Positions 10,037 to 18,634 of a DNA stretch of 64,000 nucleotides are shown here, piece after piece. The notes beneath the pieces are model-generated. The model made no database searches and was not told where the DNA came from. It saw only the letters and a list, made by a program, of their open reading frames with translations. Each line of letters opens with the position of its first letter. The first letter of the stretch is position 1. The position numbers were made by a program, and so were the translations under genes. The stretch comes from Fidelibacterota bacterium (GTDB lineage: Bacteria; Fidelibacterota; UBA8477; JABMPR01), in NCBI GenBank assembly GCA_018673925.1, contig JABHBL010000022.1, positions 304,006-368,005 on the forward strand, written 5' to 3'.

Positions 10037-10738
10037 TCAACTTACGGTCTCGTTCTTTCCACCCTTTAGGAACAGCCAGATCATTATAGCCATTTCACCG
10101 ATGAGACAGGGGCCCATGAAGATGGTCCAGAGGATTTCAGGATACGCGGGAAATAGTTTCCCTACACTATCCATGAGGTATCCAATAGCAGCTATAAACA
10201 GAAGAATGCTGAAGATCTTTGGAATAAAACCGGATTTGAGTACCAGATATCCCAGAAGTGCCAGATGGAAGCTGAAAAAGAATAGACCAAGCTCAAAGCC
10301 AGCATTGAATCCATCAAAGAGAAGCAAGAGTAGACCTTGGGATTCAGGCACTCCAAAGCCAGTGAGAATGCTGTTTCCACTTGAGATAACGGAAATTAGA
10401 ATGAGATTCATCAATGCGCTGCCGAAGATGGCATCGTGTATAAGCATTAACCATGCAGAAAGTAGAGCGATACTCCTGTTTACATCTCTGAAGAACACAT
10501 AGACCGCCCAGGCTCTGACAATATCACCAAGAATGACAATCAGCCAACTGACGATACCTACGCGAAACAAACCCGCGGAGGCAGTGAGATTATTGGAGGT
10601 GCTGACAGCATCCCCCGGTACAATCAATCCATTCACAAATCCACCAGAGAAAATGGCACCACCAAATGAGAGTAGAAAACCTATCCCGGCTACCAATGCA
10701 GCTTGCCTTTTTGATACATCATGTTTTATTAAATTCAT
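10037..10738 (-). CDS. DUF4386-type multi-pass membrane protein
   Basis: 233 aa hydrophobic; RQAALVAGIGFLLSFGGAIFSGGFV...VVILGDIVRAWAVYVFFRDVN-like organisation. Confidence 0.65.
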   Translation of the reverse strand: MNLIKHDVSKRQAALVAGIGFLLSFGGAIFSGGFVNGLIVPGDAVSTSNNLTASAGLFRVGIVSWLIVILGDIVRAWAVYVFFRDVNRSIALLSAWLMLIHDAIFGSALMNLILISVISSGNSILTGFGVPESQGLLLLLFDGFNAGFELGLFFFSFHLALLGYLVLKSGFIPKIFSILLFIAAIGYLMDSVGKLFPAYPEILWTIFMGPCLIGEMAIMIWLFLKGGKNETVS

Positions 10739-11022
10739 GTCATGCCCTCCAGAGTTTCAGATAGTGAAAGCTATTTCCTCATCTAACCAGCTATTAAGAA
10801 CTCACGGTCCCTACATCAGCGTAATACTTGATACCTACAATTGTTCGTAGCACTAATTATTGATAAGTTCCTTTGCAAAAATCATGCTAAGAACTTGGGC
10901 ATCAAAAAATAGAAAGTCACACTACCCAGATTCGTCACGGGTACACACATAGAGTACACGGCAGAACACGCATGCCTGCATCTCACTGATACACAGTCAC
11001 TTACAGAATCAGAATTGGGAAT

Positions 11023-14000
11023 TTAAAATCCCTTGTTGTTTGCGATCAGCATTATTGGTTGCGTTTTACCAATCTGTCGTGAAGGTTTCACCTTATCAAG
11101 GAACTCTATATGCTTGACTGTCAGAGAGATGGCCCCAAAGTCCTCCTCTACAAGGCCGCGTAAAAGATAGGGACGTGCATTGCTGAGCATGCGACAAAAC
11201 TTCCGATACACTTCAGGGAAAAACACGGTTTCGTAGATGGCTGTGGTATCCTCAAAGCTAATGAACTCCATGGGCTCATCATTCTTTGTGTGAACTACTT
11301 TCCCCGTAATGAGCCAGCCAATAACGGGAATCTCCTTCCCAACATACTTCCTAAGATCGCAGGCCCGTACATAAGCCAGATGCTGCAGCAGCTTCGCATA
11401 TAGACTCAAAGGGTGGCGTGAGATAAGAAAACCCAGGACATCAGCTTCATGAATGAGCATTGTTTTTTCAGAATATGCTCCTGTGTCAGGGATGTAGTAG
11501 CTGTCACGTTCGTTTAGATCCAACAGAGACGCTGGTTTATCCCGTCGTTGTTGGCTGGCTCTGGCCTGATACAGCTGCCACATGAGTCCGGGTCGGGCTT
11601 CTATACCCTCTACACCGTCAAAAGAACCTGCTTTGATGAGAATACGTACATCAGATTGATCCAACTCAGGCATACGTCTCAAGAAACTCTCAAATGAGCG
11701 AAAACGGCCATTTGTCTCCCGCTCAGCAACGATGTACTCCAGTGCGGTTCGTTTGATTCCCTTCAGTTGCATAAACCCTATCTGCACCCAGTCATTCAGA
11801 CCAGTATGTCGTATCTCTGAGTTATTGATACTGGGGAGCAGGACTTTCAAACCAAGACGACGCGCCTCCGAGTAATAGCCAAAAGTAGAGTAGTATCCAC
11901 CCAGATTGGTCATGACGGAGGCGATAAACTCCGCCGGATAGTGAGCTTTCAGATAGGCTGACTTGAATGAGACCAAAGCATATGAGGCAGAATGGGGCTT
12001 ACAAAAGGAATACCCTGAAAAGGACATGATCATTTCCCAGAGGGTTTCGATGATGCTATCTTCTACCCCATTCTCACGTGCTCCATTAACAAATTTCTCA
12101 CAATAATCACGGAGCTTAGCCTCTTTGTGTTTCTTGGACATGACCTTGCGCAATTCGTTGCCTTCATCGGCATCGAAACCGGCCAGACGCATAGCAACTC
12201 GCGTGACATCTTCCTGGTAAACCATTATCCCATAGGTCTCTTTGAGGGTTTCATCAAGTAAGGGGTGAAGTGGATCATAGTCACCACCATGGAGACGGCG
12301 GACAAACTCTCTGATCCATTTGTTGGCTGCCGGTCGGATAATACTGGAGGCAATGACCAGGTTTTCATAGTCACCCGTTTGCATCTTACTCAGCAGTTGA
12401 CGAGTAGCCGGGGACTCTACATAGAAACAGCCCATGGTGCGGGCAGTACGGATGAGCTCCTGGGTTCGTAAATCTTCCAGGGGGTTTAGTTTCCAATATG
12501 GGATATCCACACCATAATGCTCATGTACATCGGCCAGAATATCCCGAATGACAGCCAGAGAGCGATTTCCCAGGAGATCAATCTTGATCAGCCCAAAGTC
12601 CTCTGCCTGATCTTTCTCCCACTGGATGATCTGAACGCCTTTGGGAGCACGCTGAATCGGTACATAGCTACGGATTTCATGGGGTGTCAGGACAACTCCC
12701 CCGGGATGGACGCTCAGGTGTCTGGGAAATCCAGCAAGGTAGAAGCCATTACGGATTATCTCTGGCCAGGGGTCCTTGAGATCAAGATCGCTGAGCAAGG
12801 GATTGGTGGCTAGCTCCTCAAATGGGTCACTGACATACCATAAATGGGACAGACGCTTGGTTACAATACCTATCTCACTCTCAGTCAGTCCATATACCTT
12901 AGCTACTTCTCGAATAGCAGCCCGCGCCTTGAAGGTCACATGGTTACAGATCATGGCTGAATGGGAGTCACCGTAGGTATCAAAGGTATACTGCAAAATC
13001 TCGTCTCGAGTATCCCAGGGGAAATCCACATCAATATCTGGCGGGTCCTTGCGCCCGGGAGACAGGAAGCGTTCAAAGAAGAGATTGTGGCGGATGGGAT
13101 CGACATGGGTGATTTTCAATGTATAGGCGACAATACTGGCTGCAGCACTCCCCCGTCCACATGTGATGGGTGATTGCTTGACGATATCCTGAACTGTGAG
13201 GAAGTAATTAGAGAAGCGTTTCTCTTTAACAGTCTTCAACTCATGCTCAATGCGGTCTCGGATACGATCTGTCATATTGCCATAGCGCTCCTGAGCACCC
13301 AGATAGACACGATTTTTTAGTTCCTGGTAATCCCTGCTATCATTGGAGTCAGGAAAAATGAAGTTGTCCAGCGGTGGTCTCCACTGGCATTTTGCAGCAA
13401 TTTCCATGGTACGATCCAGGGCCTCCTCTGCAAAGGGCAGTACATCGAGCGTTTCTGCCGGACTATGGAGATAATTATCAGTGGGAATGAGTTCTTCTTC
13501 AGGCAAGCGTGACAGTTTGGTGTTCAGATTGATGGCGCGCATAATGCGATGGAGCTGATGTCCCCGAGGTGAGCCCATGTATGCAGGGATGTTAGCCACA
13601 CATGGAAAACCTTTCTCACGAGCCCAGTGGTACAAGCTGTAACTGCCTGATTTCAGGGAGACATACACATCCTCGGACTGGTATGCCTCCAGTAAATCAC
13701 GGCTCTGGGTCAGCATGACCAATCCTTCCAACCGTCCAGTGAGATGTTTGAGCAGATCGAAGCTTTCTTCAGCATCATGGCGCTGGCTGATCAGGCGACA
13801 AAGGTTGGAATAGCCTGTGATGTTTTTGACCAGCAGAACAGCCTTGCGCTTCTGCGCATCATCTAATGTTGCCCCAACGATCATATCCAGACCACGCTCT
13901 AGGGCTGTCTGATAAAGGAAGATCATGCCATAGAGATTATTGGTATCAGCAATGGCAAATTGGGTATAGCCCTTCTTGATCATGAAATCGCATAGATGCT

Positions 14001-14058
14001 TTGGGGAAAGGGTTCCCCTGAGTAAAGAGTAATGGCTATGGACTTCGAGAGGGATCAT
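11023..14058 (-). CDS. dnaE2: DNA polymerase III alpha subunit, DnaE2/ImuC type
   Basis: 1011 aa; PHP domain EVHSHYSLLRG; catalytic PDIDVDFPWDTRDE; VHPGGVVLTP; located in a lexA-linked operon with an ImuB-like protein. Confidence 0.9.
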   Translation of the reverse strand: MIPLEVHSHYSLLRGTLSPKHLCDFMIKKGYTQFAIADTNNLYGMIFLYQTALERGLDMIVGATLDDAQKRKAVLLVKNITGYSNLCRLISQRHDAEESFDLLKHLTGRLEGLVMLTQSRDLLEAYQSEDVYVSLKSGSYSLYHWAREKGFPCVANIPAYMGSPRGHQLHRIMRAINLNTKLSRLPEEELIPTDNYLHSPAETLDVLPFAEEALDRTMEIAAKCQWRPPLDNFIFPDSNDSRDYQELKNRVYLGAQERYGNMTDRIRDRIEHELKTVKEKRFSNYFLTVQDIVKQSPITCGRGSAAASIVAYTLKITHVDPIRHNLFFERFLSPGRKDPPDIDVDFPWDTRDEILQYTFDTYGDSHSAMICNHVTFKARAAIREVAKVYGLTESEIGIVTKRLSHLWYVSDPFEELATNPLLSDLDLKDPWPEIIRNGFYLAGFPRHLSVHPGGVVLTPHEIRSYVPIQRAPKGVQIIQWEKDQAEDFGLIKIDLLGNRSLAVIRDILADVHEHYGVDIPYWKLNPLEDLRTQELIRTARTMGCFYVESPATRQLLSKMQTGDYENLVIASSIIRPAANKWIREFVRRLHGGDYDPLHPLLDETLKETYGIMVYQEDVTRVAMRLAGFDADEGNELRKVMSKKHKEAKLRDYCEKFVNGARENGVEDSIIETLWEMIMSFSGYSFCKPHSASYALVSFKSAYLKAHYPAEFIASVMTNLGGYYSTFGYYSEARRLGLKVLLPSINNSEIRHTGLNDWVQIGFMQLKGIKRTALEYIVAERETNGRFRSFESFLRRMPELDQSDVRILIKAGSFDGVEGIEARPGLMWQLYQARASQQRRDKPASLLDLNERDSYYIPDTGAYSEKTMLIHEADVLGFLISRHPLSLYAKLLQHLAYVRACDLRKYVGKEIPVIGWLITGKVVHTKNDEPMEFISFEDTTAIYETVFFPEVYRKFCRMLSNARPYLLRGLVEEDFGAISLTVKHIEFLDKVKPSRQIGKTQPIMLIANNKGF

Positions 14059-14059
14059 T

Positions 14060-14486
14060 TAATTACGAATTACAAATTACGAATTTGATTTTTCATAGTG
14101 CGTTGAATACTGCCAAGGATCTTCAATAGCTCACTGCAATCTTCCAAAAGGGATTTAGACTGAGTTGGACTCAAATACCCGCTATCCTGCATAAGGCGAA
14201 GCCAGTAATGTGTCTCGCGTGCTTCCTTATATGAAATTGATAGCTTTGCCTGGAAATCTTTTTGTGATTGACCACCAATCGCTTCTTCCACATTTGCCCC
14301 GATAGATGTACCACTTTTCACTAGCTGTTTCGAAAGTACATACTCTTGTTTTTCTTTCACCAGGTACTGGTAAAGCTTCACGATTCTCACTGCAAATGCA
14401 TAGCTTTTTGTCTGAACTACATTGTTTTGCTTCATAGTCATTCCTAATTCCTAATTCCTAATTTGTAATTTCTTAGGGGGATCATT
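14060..14486. mobile_element. Putative mobile four-helix-bundle (IVP) cassette with TIRs and 9-bp target duplication
   Basis: GGGATCATT at 14051..14059 and 14478..14486; AATTACAAATTACGAATT (14068..14085) is inverted as AATTACAAATTAGGAATT (14453..14470, rc), 17/18 match; removing the insert restores an ATGA stop/start overlap. Confidence 0.7.
14070..14441 (-). CDS. Four helix bundle protein (23S rRNA intervening-sequence type)
   Basis: 123 aa; LSKQLVKSGTSIGANVEEAIGGQSQKDFQAKLSISYKEARETHYWLRLM signature. Confidence 0.88.
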   Translation of the reverse strand: MTMKQNNVVQTKSYAFAVRIVKLYQYLVKEKQEYVLSKQLVKSGTSIGANVEEAIGGQSQKDFQAKLSISYKEARETHYWLRLMQDSGYLSPTQSKSLLEDCSELLKILGSIQRTMKNQIRNL

Positions 14487-14856
14487 GTAGTCCGCCCTCA
14501 GGATGTGGCCGGATGGATCTCTGGTAGGCAATCAATTTTGGTCGCAAAGCATCATAGCCTCGTTCAAAGCGTTTTACCTCGGCCTCCTGCAGGTACTTGA
14601 GTTCCCTGGCAACCAACAATTGGGCATAAATCTCATTCAGAGCCCCCAGAGCAACATCTACGGCGTGCTGGCGGTCTTTGGTTGTGCGTCTAGAGGTTCC
14701 CTCAGCCAGAATAGCCGGGATACTCACTGCAGCTCGTTGAAGCTGGGCGGTCATACCCATACGTTCTTTATCCGGGAATTGTGAGGTAATGGTATAGATA
14801 TATTTGGCCATAAGTATTGCACGTTGGAAAACATCCAACCCCTTGAAGGTTGCCAT
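14482..14856 (-). CDS. Four helix bundle protein (IVP/Avd-like), mutasome operon member
   Basis: 124 aa; FPDKERMGMTAQLQRAAVSIPAILAEGTSRRTTKDRQHAVDVALGALNEIYAQLLVA; 2 nt after the imuB-like stop. Confidence 0.88.
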   Translation of the reverse strand: MATFKGLDVFQRAILMAKYIYTITSQFPDKERMGMTAQLQRAAVSIPAILAEGTSRRTTKDRQHAVDVALGALNEIYAQLLVARELKYLQEAEVKRFERGYDALRPKLIAYQRSIRPHPEGGLQ

Positions 14857-14858
14857 CG

Positions 14859-16091
14859 CTATGCCCTGACTGGGCTGTGTATGATATCGTTCCCAGTGTT
14901 CAGGACAATGGGCTCTGTGAGTCCAAATCGTATGACAGGGTAACCATGTCGGGCACGCAGCTTGTCCATGGCCTGGTGCAATTCGCCATGTTTGGCAGCA
15001 TCAGGATCAATCACCTTGGAAAAAAGACTGATCTGTTGGGCGGCCTGTATGAGGTTCTCAAAACCGATGGAGAGATAGCGAACCCGAGTACGTCGCTCAA
15101 AGAGTTGCTCAAAGATTTTCTGGGTATGATAGAACATGAGATATTCTTTATGCGTTGCTTCAGGTAGACGCACTGTACGTGTGGCAATCTTGCTGTCGGA
15201 ATAACGGCAAAAGATACGAAAGCTGTTGACCTTCTTGTTCTTCTGGCGCAAGCGGGTGCAGCCATTCTCAATGAGATAATAGACAACTCCCATAATCAAT
15301 TGGTCATCGTTGCTATCCTCACTGAAGGTATACTCCTCTTTTATCTCCAGACGCTGCTCTGGGGGCATTACAGGGCTTAGATCAATACCCAGAGCCTTCT
15401 GATGTAAGGTCAGAGCATTCTTGCCAATGACCAGAATCAACTTATTGATGGGAACTGCTGCCAACATACCAATGCTGGTCAGGTTCAACTCCTCCAGAAG
15501 CACCTGATCGGTGGTGTGACCAATACCTGGCAACATCTTGAGTTCCAGGGGATCCAGGAAGGTGCGCTCGTTGCCAGGTAAAACATCAAAAAGCTCAGCA
15601 TATTGGCGGATGTAGCGTGCTGCCACTGATGAAACCAGCTTGTTTGCAGAAATACCAATACTTGAAGTCAGGCGGAATGATTCACGGATATCCTTATGAA
15701 TACGATAGGCACTGTCCTTAATGCGTCCCAGCAAGCGTGTGGTACCCGTCATATCAATGGCAACCTGTCCATAGCGGATGGGCTCAACATAGGGTGAATA
15801 ACGGGAAACCTGACTGGTAATGGCGTTCATTGCGCGCTGGTAAAGTTCCGGATTGGAATCCACCACGATAAGACGATGCTCCAGTTTGAGTGCCTGTCCA
15901 AGAAGCATGCCCCGATGGATGCCTTCCTGGCGGGCTTCCCTGGAAGCTGATAATATGATTGCCCGTCCTCCAGATCCAGATGCCACCACCACAGGTCGAT
16001 CGCGATAGCTGCTATGGACAGCCTGCTCAACCGTAGCCGGGAATGATGGAACTTCTATGTGTAGAACATCTTTCATGGTCAAAAGTCCCAA
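14859..16091 (-). CDS. Y-family DNA polymerase homolog, catalytically degenerate (ImuB-like)
   Basis: 410 aa; palm/finger/HhH layout (YSPYVEPIRYGQVAIDMTG, LPGIGHTTDQVL); catalytic D/DE positions replaced; QISLF clamp-like motif near C-terminus. Confidence 0.85.
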   Translation of the reverse strand: MGLLTMKDVLHIEVPSFPATVEQAVHSSYRDRPVVVASGSGGRAIILSASREARQEGIHRGMLLGQALKLEHRLIVVDSNPELYQRAMNAITSQVSRYSPYVEPIRYGQVAIDMTGTTRLLGRIKDSAYRIHKDIRESFRLTSSIGISANKLVSSVAARYIRQYAELFDVLPGNERTFLDPLELKMLPGIGHTTDQVLLEELNLTSIGMLAAVPINKLILVIGKNALTLHQKALGIDLSPVMPPEQRLEIKEEYTFSEDSNDDQLIMGVVYYLIENGCTRLRQKNKKVNSFRIFCRYSDSKIATRTVRLPEATHKEYLMFYHTQKIFEQLFERRTRVRYLSIGFENLIQAAQQISLFSKVIDPDAAKHGELHQAMDKLRARHGYPVIRFGLTEPIVLNTGNDIIHSPVRA

Positions 16092-16191
16092 AGTCGAAGG
16101 TCAAAGGATGAAAAGCAGAAGGTAGAAGTCAGGAGTCAGGAGTCAGGGAACAGAATTTCTGGAGAATATCCTATTCCAAACTCGAGGATGC

Positions 16192-16398
16192 CTAACCGGC
16201 AAGGCGGCTGGTAGTGGCGATCTCATAGTGAATCACAGGAGCTGCTGGACGGACAGGCCTGGTTTGTTTCTTCGGTGCAGGGACAGTGGCCGAAAGTCCA
16301 GCTACTCCATGGGATACTGACGACAATACAGCTCTGGTTCTTCCCCGGGGACCACGAAACAGGCTGGAGGCGGGCTGAGGTATTGAATTGTATCGCAT
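16192..16398 (-). CDS. Small basic/proline-rich ORF between lexA and imuB-like gene
   Basis: 68 aa; AAAAGGATCACAT-ATG places an RBS ~7 nt upstream; fits operon spacing. Confidence 0.5.
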   Translation of the reverse strand: MRYNSIPQPASSLFRGPRGRTRAVLSSVSHGVAGLSATVPAPKKQTRPVRPAAPVIHYEIATTSRLAG

Positions 16399-16436
16399 AT
16401 GTGATCCTTTTGAATGTTCGCTATTCTTAGTACTTA

Positions 16437-17045
16437 CTACGCTTGATATTGCCGAAGGAGACCAACAACAACACCCTTGAGGGCAAAGTCATCATCTTCT
16501 TCCACCAGGATGGGCTGATACTGGCCGGAACTGTTACAGGGACGTAGTGTGACCCCACCAGGATGCAGGTCCAGCTTTTTGACTGTGGCCTCTCCGTTGA
16601 TGGTGGCGACTACAATCTGGCCGCTTTCAGCTTTGGGTTGGGGTTTTACAATGATGACATCACCATCTTCAATATTGGCATCCATCATAGAATCTCCACG
16701 AACCCGTAATGCAAAATTATTGGTTCCTTTGAGAAGGTAGCGTGGCACTTCCACAGGTTCAGGAATCTCAATCGCCTCAATGGGGATACCAGCAGTGACC
16801 TGTCCCAGGATATCCAGAACAACCGTCTCTCCTACCAGACCAGTCAGCCGAATATTGCGGGCAGCATTGCTCTTATTAAAAGAGATATAGCCCCTTTCAC
16901 GCAGAATGTTCAGTTTCTTCTGGATAGAGAAATTGGAATTCAATCCAAAGAATTCCCGTATCTCAGAAATAGTTGGCGCCATCTGGTGGCTCTGAATGAA
17001 CTGTGAGATGTATTCGTAGAGTTCGCGTTGCTTTTTGGTTAGCAT
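16437..17045 (-). CDS. lexA: LexA repressor
   Basis: 202 aa; LTKKQRELYEYI N-terminus, VTAGIP cleavage site, GDSMMDANIEDGD catalytic Ser, GEATVKKL catalytic Lys. Confidence 0.95.
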   Translation of the reverse strand: MLTKKQRELYEYISQFIQSHQMAPTISEIREFFGLNSNFSIQKKLNILRERGYISFNKSNAARNIRLTGLVGETVVLDILGQVTAGIPIEAIEIPEPVEVPRYLLKGTNNFALRVRGDSMMDANIEDGDVIIVKPQPKAESGQIVVATINGEATVKKLDLHPGGVTLRPCNSSGQYQPILVEEDDDFALKGVVVGLLRQYQA

Positions 17046-17257
17046 GCTCTTGCTCCATGGGTGACATCAACATATATGTTTGTGCTCTGTGTCTCACTAT
17101 ATCGTGCAACAGTAGCCAAAGCATCAGATTGGAGAAATCTATGATCAACAGTCTTCTCTGCCATTGCAGTAGGAGTAATGTCCACAAGATCAAACACTTC
17201 TATGGCATGCTGGATTAATCGTTCTCCATGCCCAAAGTTTCTATGGTTCTGATGCAT
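17039..17257 (-). CDS. Small ORF overlapping the lexA start (possible leader gene)
   Basis: 72 aa from MHQNHRN; RBS GGAGAAG upstream; stop overlaps the lexA ATG by 7 nt; downstream of a good promoter. Confidence 0.4.
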   Translation of the reverse strand: MHQNHRNFGHGERLIQHAIEVFDLVDITPTAMAEKTVDHRFLQSDALATVARYSETQSTNIYVDVTHGARAC

Positions 17258-17296
17258 TTTCTTCTCCGCTTTCCATTCAGTTTTTTTCATGGATCC

Positions 17297-17325
17297 AATA
17301 TAGGTGTACAAAAGGTGTATATCAA
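17297..17325 (-). promoter_or_regulatory. Sigma70-like promoter for the lexA/mutasome operon with candidate LexA operator
   Basis: TTGATA-N17-TATATT on minus strand; spacer is TACACC-TTTTG-TACACC (direct repeat, 11-bp period). Confidence 0.65.
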
Positions 17326-17348
17326 GTAAATGATGTATTTTTATACAA

Positions 17349-17382
17349 AAAAAAGCCCCGCAGAAGATGCGAGGCTTATTAA
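17349..17382 (-). terminator. Rho-independent terminator
   Basis: Minus strand AAGCCTCGCA-TCTTC-TGCGGGGCTT-TTTTTT downstream of 17401..17988. Confidence 0.85.
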
Positions 17383-17400
17383 AACGTGTGTGACAAAGGC

Positions 17401-17988
17401 TTACTTGAATTCGATAGAAACAATCCGTCCATTCATATCAAACACAGCGACACCATTATCATAGAGCCAAACCTGGTTTGTTTCATCTACAATATATCTC
17501 TCAATGGGATCACCATACTGACGATAGATGCGTTCCTGATCAGAGCCTTTGATCAAAATAGGTGGCGCAGTCTCATTACTACCATTGCCATTGTCATCAG
17601 CAGCAGAAAGCCCATATTCTTTAACCATGGCCAATTCCTGCTCCATAGCTTCCAGGTTGAGGACAATAGAGTCCAATTGAGCTACCATACCTGGAGGCAT
17701 ACCTTTTCCACTGGAATTAACGGCTTTTTTCAGGATCTTGATCTGTTTCACGATGACAGGAATCTGTTTGCCCAGCTTACCCTGATTTTTCTTGAGGGTG
17801 GCAACATCCTTTTCAAGCGCTTTAATCTTTGAGATGGCCATCTTCTGGAATTTATCATTCTTATCAAACAGTGTTTTAAGCTTTTGATCCACTTCCGTGT
17901 TAGCGGCATTGGATGAACAATTCCATACGAACATCGAAATCATAGCAAGTGTTAATAATATTTTCAGTGACTTCATCATTTTTCCCAT
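17401..17988 (-). CDS. Coiled-coil lipoprotein, hypothetical
   Basis: Signal peptide with lipobox-like FVWNC; long heptad-rich KxLEKDVATLKKNQGKLGKQI segment. Confidence 0.7.
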   Translation of the reverse strand: MGKMMKSLKILLTLAMISMFVWNCSSNAANTEVDQKLKTLFDKNDKFQKMAISKIKALEKDVATLKKNQGKLGKQIPVIVKQIKILKKAVNSSGKGMPPGMVAQLDSIVLNLEAMEQELAMVKEYGLSAADDNGNGSNETAPPILIKGSDQERIYRQYGDPIERYIVDETNQVWLYDNGVAVFDMNGRIVSIEFK

Positions 17989-18029
17989 CTTAATGAATGC
18001 ATTAACTCTGGTTGACTAAACCAAAATAG

Positions 18030-18629
18030 CTATAAATCCTGTAATGCCTCGATTTTTTTAATGAGCTCTGCCCGCCCCTCATTGGTGGAGACATCAGCAA
18101 CAAAGTCCTCATCCAGATTCTGGACCCATCCTAACGCAGCAGCAAAATCTCCGGCTGCATAATTTGCAGCCGCCAGCATGATGGTGATTTCAGCATAATC
18201 AATGCGCCAGTTATGGGTAAATTCAAACACAGGTCGAAATTCGATAATCTCTTCCCCCCTGGAAATAGCCCTGACATAATCACCAGTTACATGATAGCTC
18301 AAAGCAATACCAGCTAACATTTCAAAGCGAACCTGGCTGCTATCGATGGTGATTAGATCAAGACCACTATTAAAGAAGGTAATGGCCGTATCGGGGCTAT
18401 TAAATTCGATATAACACCATCCGGCACCATTATAACCATCAATGTATTGGGTGTCCATAACCAGACCTTCCTGAAAATGGGCCAACGCACTCACGAAATC
18501 ACGCTCCGCATACAAGGTCCAGCCATACTCTACAAAATCATCAACTTCAGGATCGATTTTCTCACGGCATCCAAACAGGCCTACGAGTAGGATCAGCGCA
18601 AACAACCATTTTATTATATTCATCTTCAC
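18030..18629 (-). CDS. TPR lipoprotein
   Basis: LLVGLFGCREK lipobox; TPR-like repeats YGWTLYAERDFVSALAHFQEGL / GAGWCYIEFNSPDTAITFFNSGL. Confidence 0.75.
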   Translation of the reverse strand: MKMNIIKWLFALILLVGLFGCREKIDPEVDDFVEYGWTLYAERDFVSALAHFQEGLVMDTQYIDGYNGAGWCYIEFNSPDTAITFFNSGLDLITIDSSQVRFEMLAGIALSYHVTGDYVRAISRGEEIIEFRPVFEFTHNWRIDYAEITIMLAAANYAAGDFAAALGWVQNLDEDFVADVSTNEGRAELIKKIEALQDL

Positions 18630-18634
18630 ACCTC

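Noticed and set aside
10008-10502. 164-aa plus-strand ORF opposite the DUF4386-like gene
   Set aside because: Opposite strand encodes a coherent multi-pass membrane protein; this frame is compositionally implausible
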